The notes under the pieces are model-generated. The model was given only the letters and a program-made list of their open reading frames with translations. It was not told the origin of the DNA and did no database searches. A stretch of 52,835 nucleotides of DNA, from contig JAFTHP010000027.1 in assembly GCA_017457305.1 (NCBI GenBank), forward strand, positions 1 to 52,835, written 5' to 3'. Each line of letters opens with the position of its first letter. Within the stretch, counting starts at the first letter, position 1. The position numbers and the translations under genes are program-made. Below, piece by piece: positions 1 through 7,145 of the stretch. Origin of the DNA: Clostridia bacterium (GTDB lineage: Bacteria; Bacillota; Clostridia; Christensenellales; CAG-314).

Positions 1-680
1 ATTTCCATCTCAGTCAAATATCTGTATTTGCCACGTTGAAGGCCACCTAGGCGCAAATCGCCAACTGCAACACGCTTCAAAAACTCAACTTCCTTACCAA
101 CAGCTTCGAACATTTTTTTAACTTGTCTGTTGCGTCCTTCGTGGATAGTAATTTCAACGCGAGTGTGATGCTGATCCTTTTCCAAAATCTTAACCTTGCA
201 AGGAGCAGTCTTCTTACCATCAATTACAACACCACGTTCTAGTTGTTGACGATCCTTTTCTTCCAACATACCACTAAGTCTTGCAACGTATGTTTTGTTA
301 ACTTCATTTCTTGGATGAGTCAGTCTATTTGCCAAATCGCCATCATTTGTCAAAATAAGCAAACCCTCTGTATCATAGTCTAAGCGACCAACTGGATACA
401 AACGAATCTTGATGTCAATCAAGTCCATAACAGTTTTTCTTCCCAACTCGTCCTTTACAGTTGTAACGCATCCCTTGGGTTTATGTAACATAATGTAGCA
501 ACTGGTTTGTTGCGCTCCAAGACGTTTTCCGTTAACGGTTATCATATCCCCTTCATTGTAGGAGTCACCCAAAACAGCAACTCTGCCATTGATCTTTACT
601 AAACCATCTGATATAAGTTTGTCACAAGCTCTTCTGCTGCCTACGCCGCAGTCCGCTAGATATTTATTTAATCTTGCCAT
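1..680 (-). CDS. rluB: rRNA pseudouridine synthase, RsuA/RluB family (3' end cut by window edge)
   Basis: The enzyme isomerises a specific uridine in ribosomal RNA to pseudouridine. About 226 residues are visible and the C-terminal end lies beyond the left edge. The N-terminus is an S4-type RNA-binding segment (ARLNKYLADCGVGSRR, residues 2-17). The catalytic motif GRLD is at residues 98-101, with Asp101 the expected nucleophile, followed by the family hallmark TEGLLILTNDGDLANRLTHP. Further on it reads EGRNRQVKKMFEAVG, also typical of RluB/RsuA. The ATG at 680 follows a GAGGTAA ribosome binding site. It is the last gene of the dacB-like/ytfJ side of the locus but has its own promoter, because a terminator separates it from the carboxypeptidase gene. 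RluB (23S) and RsuA (16S) cannot be told apart with certainty here; the locus favours RluB. Confidence 0.93.
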   Translation of the reverse strand, partial: MARLNKYLADCGVGSRRACDKLISDGLVKINGRVAVLGDSYNEGDMITVNGKRLGAQQTSCYIMLHKPKGCVTTVKDELGRKTVMDLIDIKIRLYPVGRLDYDTEGLLILTNDGDLANRLTHPRNEVNKTYVARLSGMLEEKDRQQLERGVVIDGKKTAPCKVKILEKDQHHTRVEITIHEGRNRQVKKMFEAVGKEVEFLKRVAVGDLRLGGLQRGKYRYLTEME

Positions 681-704
681 AATTACCTCGCTTTTATATA
701 AAAT

Positions 705-733
705 ATAATAACTAAAAATTGGTAAAAAAGCAA
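705..733 (-). promoter_or_regulatory. Sigma-A type promoter for the rRNA pseudouridine synthase gene
   Basis: On the minus strand, TTGCTT (728-733) and TATTAT (705-710) are separated by exactly 17 bases. It lies between the upstream terminator (776-806) and the gene start at 680, giving a leader of roughly 20 bases that holds the ribosome binding site. Confidence 0.6.
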
Positions 734-775
734 CCGTTTTATTAAATTAGCAGCTTTGAAATAAATAAGAAATAT

Positions 776-806
776 AAAAAAACAGAAAGTCAAAGCTTCC
801 TGTTTT
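776..806 (-). terminator. Rho-independent terminator after the D,D-carboxypeptidase gene
   Basis: On the minus strand AAACAGGAAG and CTTTCTGTTT form a 10-bp stem with one G-U pair, followed by a run of T residues. It begins directly after the stop codon at 810. Confidence 0.8.
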
Positions 807-809
807 TCT

Positions 810-1817
810 CTACTGATTTATCAAACTAATAGATATTGTATGAAATAGTTCATCATTTACAAAAACTCTTACTAATCTATTGTCAAAATCTGTTTCAACT
901 TGAATGCGGTCATCAAAACAAATTGGAAGGTAAAACCCCTTTGATACTTTGTATACTTTTCGCTTGCTATCTGCATAGTCGACAAATAACTTGTTTGTTG
1001 GAATTACAAATGTATATTTGTACTTAGCTAAGCATGACGATATCAACTTACGACAATCTTCAAACATAGGTCCATCATTTAGCACCACACAAACAAACTG
1101 TCTATCGTTTTCGCTGGCACTCCCTACAAAACATCGACCAGCTTTCTTGGTGTATCCCGTTTTTATTCCATCACAATTTTCCCAACTGTGCAAAAGTTTA
1201 TTTTTGTTAACAAATACTTTTGTAACACCATTAATTTTTGTCGAAAATTTTTTTGATGAAACGATTTGACTAAATATGTTATTTTGTAAAGCATAACAAC
1301 ATATTTTTGCTAAGTCGTATGCAGTTGTATAGTGATTGTCGTTATGCAGTCCATGGGGATTAGTCAAGTTGGTATTTGTACAACCTAGATCTTTTACAAA
1401 GCTGTTCATAAGGCTTACAAATTGCTCTATATTACCACTAATTGCTTTTGCTAAAGCAACGGCACAATCATTTCCGCTTCTCAACATCAGTCCATACAAA
1501 AGGTCACGAATTGTCCAACGTTCCCCTTCTTTCAAGTACACGGATGAACCTTCAATACCAACGCAATCCTTTGTGATTGTAATCACGTTATCAAGATTAG
1601 CATTTTCTATCGCAACAATTGCAGTTATAATCTTCGTTGTGCTAGCCATGGGCAGTTTGTCATCTTCATTTTTAGCATACAAAACTCTACCGCTATCCTT
1701 GTCCATCACGCAGGCTGATGTTGCGCTATTAGACAAATCAACTTCATCAGCAAATGCAATAGAAAGTGACGACAAAGCAATCAATGCTAGAAGTAAAACA
1801 AAACTAATTTTCCTCAT
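810..1817 (-). CDS. D-alanyl-D-alanine carboxypeptidase (penicillin-binding protein 5 type, DacB/DacF-like)
   Basis: This is a serine peptidase of family S11 that removes the terminal D-alanine from peptidoglycan stem peptides outside the membrane. Residues 1-23 form a hydrophobic signal peptide ending in AFA. All three active-site motifs are present: SxxK as S59-T-T-K62, SGN at 114-116 and KTG at 219-221. After the catalytic domain comes a beta-rich C-terminal part of about 90 residues, and the protein ends without an obvious amphipathic anchor. The start overlaps the end of the ytfJ-like gene by 14 bases, so the two are translationally coupled. In Clostridia, carboxypeptidases beside ytfJ/gerW are often sporulation-linked and alter spore cortex or forespore wall. 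That role here is inferred from position only. Confidence 0.93.
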   Translation of the reverse strand: MRKISFVLLLALIALSSLSIAFADEVDLSNSATSACVMDKDSGRVLYAKNEDDKLPMASTTKIITAIVAIENANLDNVITITKDCVGIEGSSVYLKEGERWTIRDLLYGLMLRSGNDCAVALAKAISGNIEQFVSLMNSFVKDLGCTNTNLTNPHGLHNDNHYTTAYDLAKICCYALQNNIFSQIVSSKKFSTKINGVTKVFVNKNKLLHSWENCDGIKTGYTKKAGRCFVGSASENDRQFVCVVLNDGPMFEDCRKLISSCLAKYKYTFVIPTNKLFVDYADSKRKVYKVSKGFYLPICFDDRIQVETDFDNRLVRVFVNDELFHTISISLINQ

Positions 1818-2175
1818 TAAACATATCTCTCGCCGTGTCTAGTATTTTATCAAGAAAATTGCTTTTTTCCGCCTCTATCACTCTAACACCATTTTGGTCA
1901 ACAACCAAAAATCCTACAGGAGTCAACATGGCACCGCCACCTGTACCTCCAGCAAAATTACTTTGTGGTTCAAAACGAGAAAATCGTCTTTCTGCAGCCT
2001 TGTTCCCGTATTCTCCACCACCTGCCATAAAAGCAAAAGATATTTGCGATATTGGCATAATTGTTGTACCGTCTAACATAACAATAGGTTTACCAATAAT
2101 AGTATTTACTTCGGCAACTCTGCTTAGATTAGAAATGGCGCTTTCTACTATTTGTCCAATTTGCGAGTTCTCCAT
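1804..2175 (-). CDS. ytfJ: GerW/YtfJ family sporulation protein
   Basis: A 123-residue protein of the GerW (YtfJ) family, a small soluble protein conserved in spore formers and linked to spore germination in Bacillus. Family features are visible: an N-terminal helix (IGQIVESAISNLSRVAEVNTIIG), the central VMLDGTTIMPISQISFAFMAGGGEYG region, a glycine-rich GGTGGGAMLTPVGFLVV stretch and an Ile/Val-rich end. The ATG at 2175 follows AAGGAG at good spacing. It overlaps the preceding DUF2953-like gene by 28 bases and the following carboxypeptidase gene by 14 bases. This DUF2953-ytfJ-dac order recurs in Clostridia. Its exact biochemical function is not known. Confidence 0.9.
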   Translation of the reverse strand: MENSQIGQIVESAISNLSRVAEVNTIIGKPIVMLDGTTIMPISQISFAFMAGGGEYGNKAAERRFSRFEPQSNFAGGTGGGAMLTPVGFLVVDQNGVRVIEAEKSNFLDKILDTARDMFNEEN

Positions 2176-2684
2176 AGAATAACTCCTTGCTTAATAAAAG
2201 AATATGATAGCTCGGCAAGATTAGTCTTGATGTGAATCAAAGTAGTTAAATGACTTTCATTTTGAACAAAACAACTTTTACAAAACAATCTTGTATTAGA
2301 TATGGCACAAAAAGTTCCACAACCAATAGAACAAATTAACTGTTCTAACGTTACAACTAAAGGCTCTAAACAATTAATATTGTTACAAAAAGCAACGTAA
2401 ATTTCTACGATTGTTAATGATTTCAAAATAACTGAAGAATTGTCCTTTTTGATTTCATCAATGGATACGTTACCAGTAAAAGAGCCACTAAATTGTAGTA
2501 GTTTATTGTTTAGATAGATTGTCTCCTTGATACATTTAACTGAGCATAATCTTGCCGTTAAAACAATCCTTTTAGTTGATGGATAAATAGTAATGCAAAT
2601 GTCAATATTTAATGGTATAAACATTACTACTAGCACAACTAAGCAGATTGTACACGCTATCATAACAATATTGTGAGTAAACAT
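2148..2684 (-). CDS. DUF2953-like membrane-anchored protein
   Basis: About 178 residues if translation starts at the ATG at 2684. The frame is open further upstream to a TTG at 2747, but neither position has a good ribosome binding site, so the start is uncertain. The N-terminus holds one strong membrane segment (IACTICLVVLVVMFIPLNI). A beta-rich domain follows with several Cys residues, a central segment resembling DUF2953 (conserved hypothetical proteins next to ytfJ in spore formers), and a C-terminal region with SYSFIKQGVILW. Position directly upstream of ytfJ supports the assignment. In relatives scpA and scpB usually lie just upstream; here the next genes are two oppositely oriented glycan genes, so the scp genes are elsewhere or lost. 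Function unknown. Confidence 0.65.
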   Translation of the reverse strand: MFTHNIVMIACTICLVVLVVMFIPLNIDICITIYPSTKRIVLTARLCSVKCIKETIYLNNKLLQFSGSFTGNVSIDEIKKDNSSVILKSLTIVEIYVAFCNNINCLEPLVVTLEQLICSIGCGTFCAISNTRLFCKSCFVQNESHLTTLIHIKTNLAELSYSFIKQGVILWRTRKLDK

Positions 2685-2767
2685 ATCAAAAATATTCGCA
2701 TTTACATAAAAATAATTGCATATTAAGCATGAATTACGGCCATACAAGGGTTTTTAAGGCAAATAGT

Positions 2768-2796
2768 TTGACTTATTGTAGATATAATGATATTAT
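2768..2796 (+). promoter_or_regulatory. Sigma-A type promoter for the acyltransferase gene, with almost no leader
   Basis: TTGACT (2768-2773) and TATTAT (2791-2796) are separated by 17 bases. The expected transcription start, about seven bases past the -10, falls at about 2803, which is the A of the start codon. No ribosome binding site precedes that ATG. A second hexamer, TATAAT at 2783-2788, exists but lacks a -35 at proper spacing. Confidence 0.65.
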
Positions 2797-2802
2797 TAAT
2801 AA

Positions 2803-3687
2803 ATGACAAAAGCGAACAATTTACTAAAAAAGAATAGAGTTTGGGAAATTGACCTGCTACGAGGAATTCTTGTTATCCTGTCTATTGTAGACCATATATT
2901 TGTAGTTACAGGATACTTCAACTTTTTCTCACTGCTAGGCGACAAACTTCAAACCTCTGCGGTGTATAAGTTCTATTTGGACTTCAAGGGCATCTTTATG
3001 GGTGGAACATCCATCAAGAAGTTTTGGCCAGAAGCACCTGGTTTTGTAGAAGTTTACTTTTCTCGTAGAGTAGGACTGTTGCAACCTTTGATTCTAAGTT
3101 CTTTCTTTTTCATTAGCGGGATTTCATCAGCATTTTCCAAAAATCATTTCAAAAGATTTTTCCGTTTTGCTGTTGCTGCTGCAATACTGTTTGAACTCTT
3201 TTGGATTGGCAAAATCCTGTTCCCACAATATGTAAAAGGGGAGCATTGCTACAACTTTATTTTAACATTTGCTTTGTGTTACGGAGTTTGGTGGTTGCTT
3301 CATCTAATCAAAGTTCCGCACAAAGTTATCACCGCGTTTAGTGTTTTGTTTGCGCTGTGGGGACTAGTGTATACGTTGCTTTGGATAAGAGGAACAAAAG
3401 CTCCACTAGACGAAGACAAACTATGGATGTGCTGGTTGTTTTACAACGACAAAGCAAATGCCCTTAGCCCGATCAATTTTGTACCTATTTTACCAAATCT
3501 TCCACTATTTTGTTTAGGCGGTACAATTGGAACAGCCATTTACAAAGATAAAACATCCCTTTGCGGAAAACAACCCTTTATACTAAAACCCATCACTTTC
3601 GTAGGACAAAAATCTCTTACATTTTTCTTTGGTATGCCCGCCCTGATTTTAGGAGTATTGTATCTTCTTATTGCATGTGGCATGTAG
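2803..3687 (+). CDS. Heparan-alpha-glucosaminide N-acetyltransferase-like membrane protein (DUF1624)
   Basis: A 294-residue polytopic membrane protein. The N-terminus NRVWEIDLLRGILVILSIVDH is the hallmark of the HGSNAT/DUF1624 acyltransferase family, in which a conserved WE.D..RG...... DH pattern lies in and before the first membrane helix. About seven to eight hydrophobic segments follow, including LILSSFFFISGISS, a FRFAVAAAILFELFWIG helix and a C-terminal LTFFFGMPALILGVLYLLIA. Members move acetyl groups across the membrane onto sugars or other polymers; the substrate here is unknown. It is co-oriented with the O-antigen-ligase-like gene 39 bases downstream, so a joint role in surface glycan decoration is likely. 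The start appears leaderless. These two genes are the only plus-strand genes in the window. Confidence 0.82.
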   Translation: MTKANNLLKKNRVWEIDLLRGILVILSIVDHIFVVTGYFNFFSLLGDKLQTSAVYKFYLDFKGIFMGGTSIKKFWPEAPGFVEVYFSRRVGLLQPLILSSFFFISGISSAFSKNHFKRFFRFAVAAAILFELFWIGKILFPQYVKGEHCYNFILTFALCYGVWWLLHLIKVPHKVITAFSVLFALWGLVYTLLWIRGTKAPLDEDKLWMCWLFYNDKANALSPINFVPILPNLPLFCLGGTIGTAIYKDKTSLCGKQPFILKPITFVGQKSLTFFFGMPALILGVLYLLIACGM

Positions 3688-3726
3688 CCAATTATCTTCA
3701 TACCCTACAAAGGAAAAGGATTAATT

Positions 3727-5208
3727 ATGATAAAAATCGACAATAAATATATCAATGCAATTAGACGCGTTGTAAACAGCAAATTTATTGGTGTTCTACC
3801 TGCGACATTATCACTACTTGGTCATTTTACAGGGCTAGATTGCCTGTTCTACTATATCTACGCAGCAACGCTGATTGTTTGCTTGATATTTTCCGATGAC
3901 AGCAAGCCAATGCTACCATACGCATTTTGCGCTTATTGCTTGGTATCACTGCAAAATGGTCCATCCAACACAGCTAACCAAGGTGACAGATACGACTTTA
4001 GCTACTATCAATCCCCCAAAATGATTACATTGTATTTTGTAATGGGCGGTTTGTTGGTTGCAACAATGATTGTAAAGCTTATTTACCATCTCAAAACTGC
4101 CACACATAGACCACCGTTCCCACGTTATTTGATTGTAGGTATTGCACTATTTGGCTCTGCGCTAATACTCAACAGCCTTGATATCTACGAATTTATTGGT
4201 GCAACCCAGTGGGCGGAAGCAACACAATATTTATTCTCCAACACATTGGTTGGTCTAATGGAAGTGTTCTTCTTGTTCTTGCTCTTTTTCTACTTCTACT
4301 ACACATTGGAGTGGAAAAAGAACGCCGCAGAATATATGTTTAACAGTATTTTGCTTGCTTCATTGGTAGTTTGTGTTCAAGTAATTGCACGAATTATTCA
4401 ACAATCCATTGCCGGTGTAATTATTCATCCTGAGTTTGGCACAATAGATCGCGATGTCCTTGACCTTGGTTGGGGCGTATGCAACAACATTGCACCATAT
4501 ATTACACTTGGAATCCCTGCGGCCCTATATCTAGCTAACTACCGCAAACGTGGATATATCTACTACATTATAGCCTTTTTGCTATTTGCTATCCAACTAC
4601 CACTTCAATCCAGAACTGCAATTCTAGCAGGTGTATTAACACTTATTTTAGGTTCAATTTTGCTTTTCATCTACGGATGGAATCGTTACAGACAAAAAAC
4701 AAAATATTGCATGGTTGTTTGCTTGTCAGTAATTTGTATCACAAGCATTACACTTCTTTTCACAGATTTGATGGATCTAATACCAAGAATTACCGACACC
4801 AGCGACAACGGACGCTTCGTTTTGTGGCAAAGAGGACTAGATGCGTTTGCAAATTCCCCATTCTTTGGTTCCGGCTTCAACAAGGATATTGGACTTGACG
4901 GCACAATTATCTTCTGCAATATGTACCACAACGAAATCATCCAAGTTATTGCAACTTGCGGTTTGTATGGTCTTGCTGGATTTGCAATCCACAAATATCA
5001 ACTTTGGACAATGATCTTCCGTCGTCCTACACTTATCAGATTGCATTGCGGACTAATGTTCTTCCTAATTGCAGTGCTTTCCTTGTTCGACAACAACTTC
5101 TTCCTTCCTTTCATTGGTTTGGTTTACTCAGCGGTTATGGCTCTCGCCGCACAAGATTTTACCGAAAAATGCCGACTAAACCCACTTCCCGAAGATAGAA
5201 GAATTTAG
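3727..5208 (+). CDS. O-antigen ligase / polysaccharide polymerase-like membrane protein (Wzy_C family)
   Basis: A 493-residue protein with about a dozen membrane segments. The Wzy_C region is recognisable from residue 300 on: a long hydrophobic run (LQSRTAILAGVLTLILGSILLF), then an outer loop with DNGRFVLWQRGLDAFANSPFFGSGF and MYHNEIIQVIATCGLYGLAGF. These are the loop motifs shared by O-antigen ligases, teichuronic-acid-type polymerases and WaaL. Such proteins join lipid-linked glycan to an acceptor or polymerise repeat units at the outer face of the membrane. The ATG at 3727 follows AAAGGA. The gene is followed by a clear terminator at 5238-5267. The acceptor and glycan are not predictable from the sequence. 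Confidence 0.85.
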   Translation: MIKIDNKYINAIRRVVNSKFIGVLPATLSLLGHFTGLDCLFYYIYAATLIVCLIFSDDSKPMLPYAFCAYCLVSLQNGPSNTANQGDRYDFSYYQSPKMITLYFVMGGLLVATMIVKLIYHLKTATHRPPFPRYLIVGIALFGSALILNSLDIYEFIGATQWAEATQYLFSNTLVGLMEVFFLFLLFFYFYYTLEWKKNAAEYMFNSILLASLVVCVQVIARIIQQSIAGVIIHPEFGTIDRDVLDLGWGVCNNIAPYITLGIPAALYLANYRKRGYIYYIIAFLLFAIQLPLQSRTAILAGVLTLILGSILLFIYGWNRYRQKTKYCMVVCLSVICITSITLLFTDLMDLIPRITDTSDNGRFVLWQRGLDAFANSPFFGSGFNKDIGLDGTIIFCNMYHNEIIQVIATCGLYGLAGFAIHKYQLWTMIFRRPTLIRLHCGLMFFLIAVLSLFDNNFFLPFIGLVYSAVMALAAQDFTEKCRLNPLPEDRRI

Positions 5209-5237
5209 CCTATACAAACAATCATAATTCCAATTAC

Positions 5238-5267
5238 AAAAGGACCTTTTTAATTAAGGTCCTTTTT
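5238..5267 (+). terminator. Rho-independent terminator after the two plus-strand glycan genes
   Basis: AAAAGGACCTT (5238-5248) pairs with AAGGTCCTTTT (5256-5266), with a 7-base loop and a T-rich tail. The stem is symmetrical, so it may also stop minus-strand transcription coming from 5323. Confidence 0.88.
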
Positions 5268-5322
5268 CTTTTAATATAAATACAAACAGGCTCAAATTTA
5301 CTTTATAAAAACAACACCACGT

Positions 5323-5877
5323 TTAAATTCTTAATAATACAATACAAATTATTTGAATAATCAAGCAAACAACCAATACCGTAGCAGAAGGCTTGGTATC
5401 ACAAAAGCTTTCTCTAAAAGAATTATTACAACACTTTTCACTTGTACTTATAGACAACGCAACATAATTTCCCAACAATTGCACAAAAAGAATCAGTAAA
5501 GAAAACAACACACCCCACAAACCACAAAAGTATACTAATGCATAAATATTGCTACCACATCTAAAAGCGTCTAAAACGGCAAATAAATAGGGCAAAAAGG
5601 ATGCTTTGCAGTATGTGTAATAAACAATAATTACCGCATATGTAATTATAGTCCACAAAACAAGGGTAAAAATCACACCAACTATATTTCCTTGACAACA
5701 TCTTTTTACGAACATTGTCATTGTGGATTCATTGCTAAAAGTACCGCTAGAAATTACAATTCCTAAAATAAATGCAACGACGTAACATATTGCTAAAATA
5801 ATGGATCTTAACTTGTTTGCCCTAAGCAAATTGTATATATCTGCTAGTTTGTCTTTAATAAAATAAATAAAGCTCAT
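5323..5877 (-). CDS. Polytopic membrane protein, possibly SpoIIM-like
   Basis: A 184-residue protein with about five hydrophobic segments: IILAICYVVAFILGIVIS (residues about 26-43), VIFTLVLWTIITYAVIIVYY, an ALVYFCGLWGVLF-LLILFVQLLGNYVAL block and a final VLVVCLIIQIICIVLL. The size, membrane layout and position right after spoIVB suggest a stage II sporulation protein M-type protein, a membrane part of the engulfment machinery. No decisive motif is visible, so this remains a weak call. The start is odd: the ATG at 5877 lies inside the right arm of a terminator-like hairpin and has no ribosome binding site, and the next in-frame ATG is more than 50 codons downstream. Confidence 0.5.
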   Translation of the reverse strand: MSFIYFIKDKLADIYNLLRANKLRSIILAICYVVAFILGIVISSGTFSNESTMTMFVKRCCQGNIVGVIFTLVLWTIITYAVIIVYYTYCKASFLPYLFAVLDAFRCGSNIYALVYFCGLWGVLFSLLILFVQLLGNYVALSISTSEKCCNNSFRESFCDTKPSATVLVVCLIIQIICIVLLRI

Positions 5878-5896
5878 ACTATTTGGTATGAGCTTT
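5869..5896 (-). terminator. Hairpin after spoIVB; terminator or attenuator overlapping the next start codon
   Basis: A perfect 11-bp stem (5869-5879 with 5886-5896, arms AAAGCTCATAC and GTATGAGCTTT). On the minus strand it is followed by a T-rich but interrupted tail. It sits 14 bases past the spoIVB stop and buries the ATG of the following gene. Confidence 0.65.
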
Positions 5897-5910
5897 TTCT
5901 ACAAAATATG

Positions 5911-7002
5911 CTAATTTTCCAACATCCACTTGGCATAAATGCCATAACCACGAGTTGGATCATTTACAAATACGTGAGTAACTGCACCCACAAGCCTACC
6001 ATCTTGAACAATTGGGCTACCACTCATCCCTTGAACAATTCCTCCACAGCTAGCAATTAGATCCCTATCGGTTACGTGAATTACCATGCCTTTGTCCGAT
6101 GGCGATTTTTGCATATTGGCTTTTACAATTTCTATTTCATATTCTTTTCTGTCCCCGTCCTTCAGTGTACAGAAAATTGATGCTTTACCAGGGTGCACGT
6201 CACAAATGTCTGCCACATCTATCAATTCATTACAATATTTATTATGCGATAAGAAAGTTCCAAAAGTTCCAAAGCGATTGTTACAGTAAACGTTACCGAT
6301 GCGCTTATCAAAAGAAAAAGTTCCCTTCAGTTCCCCAGCCGCACCCTTTTGACCACGCAGTACGCCATCTATATTACAATGAAAAATTCCACCATTTGTG
6401 CATTTTATAATGTTGCCGTTAGAATTACATATTGGATGACCTAATGCTCCAAAATTGAGATTTCTTTTTGTGTAGGTCAGCGTACCAACACCACTTGATA
6501 CATCCTTGGTCCAAAGCCCCAATCTATAGCTATGAGTTGCTAAATCTATTTGTGGAATAATTGTTGTAGTATAACTATTGCCATCTCGTAGATATTTCAA
6601 AGTTAAAGGTTTGCCACCGCTTGCCAAAGAAATTTCCGCTAACTTACTAGAGCCATAAATCATCTTTCCATCAAGCTCTATTATAGTATCATTTATTTGT
6701 AGTCCACACTTCAATGCCGGACAACACAACTTGCCGTCCATATCAATAAATTCGTGAAGTCCAATAACCACAACGCCTTCCCCGTCAATTGTAATGCCAA
6801 GTGGATATCCACCTAAATATACCTGGTCAATGGGCTCACTATTTTTCTTGCCTGCAAACAAGTCAACAACATCATCTCCCACTGAGTTACATAACTCATT
6901 TTCTGTTTCTTTAGCAAAAACAATGGGTTGAACTATGAAAACTGAAAGAAATAAGAGTACTATGACAGTAATAATACCTATTTTTTGAACAAATTGCTTC
7001 AT
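5911..7002 (-). CDS. spoIVB: SpoIVB serine peptidase (sigma-K checkpoint)
   Basis: SpoIVB is made in the forespore, crosses its inner membrane and cleaves SpoIVFA in the space between the two membranes, allowing SpoIVFB to process pro-sigma-K. Starting at the ATG at 7002, preceded by TTGGAG, the protein has 363 residues. A membrane/signal segment covers residues 7-30. A PDZ domain follows (about 60-150, with ALKCGLQINDTIIELDG). The S55 peptidase domain has His189 in ALGHPI, Asp312 in HVTD and Ser327 in GMSGSPI; the Asp-Ser spacing of 15 matches Bacillus. In most Clostridia and Bacilli spoIVB is followed by spo0A, but here a SpoIIM-like gene follows. The region before the gene contains TATACAAT, resembling a sporulation sigma -10 element; this is weak. 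Confidence 0.95.
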   Translation of the reverse strand: MKQFVQKIGIITVIVLLFLSVFIVQPIVFAKETENELCNSVGDDVVDLFAGKKNSEPIDQVYLGGYPLGITIDGEGVVVIGLHEFIDMDGKLCCPALKCGLQINDTIIELDGKMIYGSSKLAEISLASGGKPLTLKYLRDGNSYTTTIIPQIDLATHSYRLGLWTKDVSSGVGTLTYTKRNLNFGALGHPICNSNGNIIKCTNGGIFHCNIDGVLRGQKGAAGELKGTFSFDKRIGNVYCNNRFGTFGTFLSHNKYCNELIDVADICDVHPGKASIFCTLKDGDRKEYEIEIVKANMQKSPSDKGMVIHVTDRDLIASCGGIVQGMSGSPIVQDGRLVGAVTHVFVNDPTRGYGIYAKWMLEN

Positions 7003-7086
7003 TTTACACTCCAATTTGTGTTATTGTGTGGAGTTTTATTGATTGTATACAAGATAAATTGAGCAATAAGATTCAACAGTTTGACT

Positions 7087-7125
7087 AAAAAAAAGTGCAA
7101 TGTGACTTAATGAATCACACTGCAC
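7087..7125 (-). terminator. Rho-independent terminator after recN
   Basis: On the minus strand GTGCAGTGTGA pairs with TCACATTGCAC (11 bp with one G-U pair, 7095-7125), followed by eight T residues (7087-7094). Confidence 0.93.
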
Positions 7126-7145
7126 CTATTATTTTTAAAAACAAA

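Noticed and set aside
2685..2747. TTG start at 2747 for the DUF2953-like gene
   Set aside because: No ribosome binding site, and the added 21 residues precede the natural membrane segment; the ATG at 2684 is preferred, though also weak.
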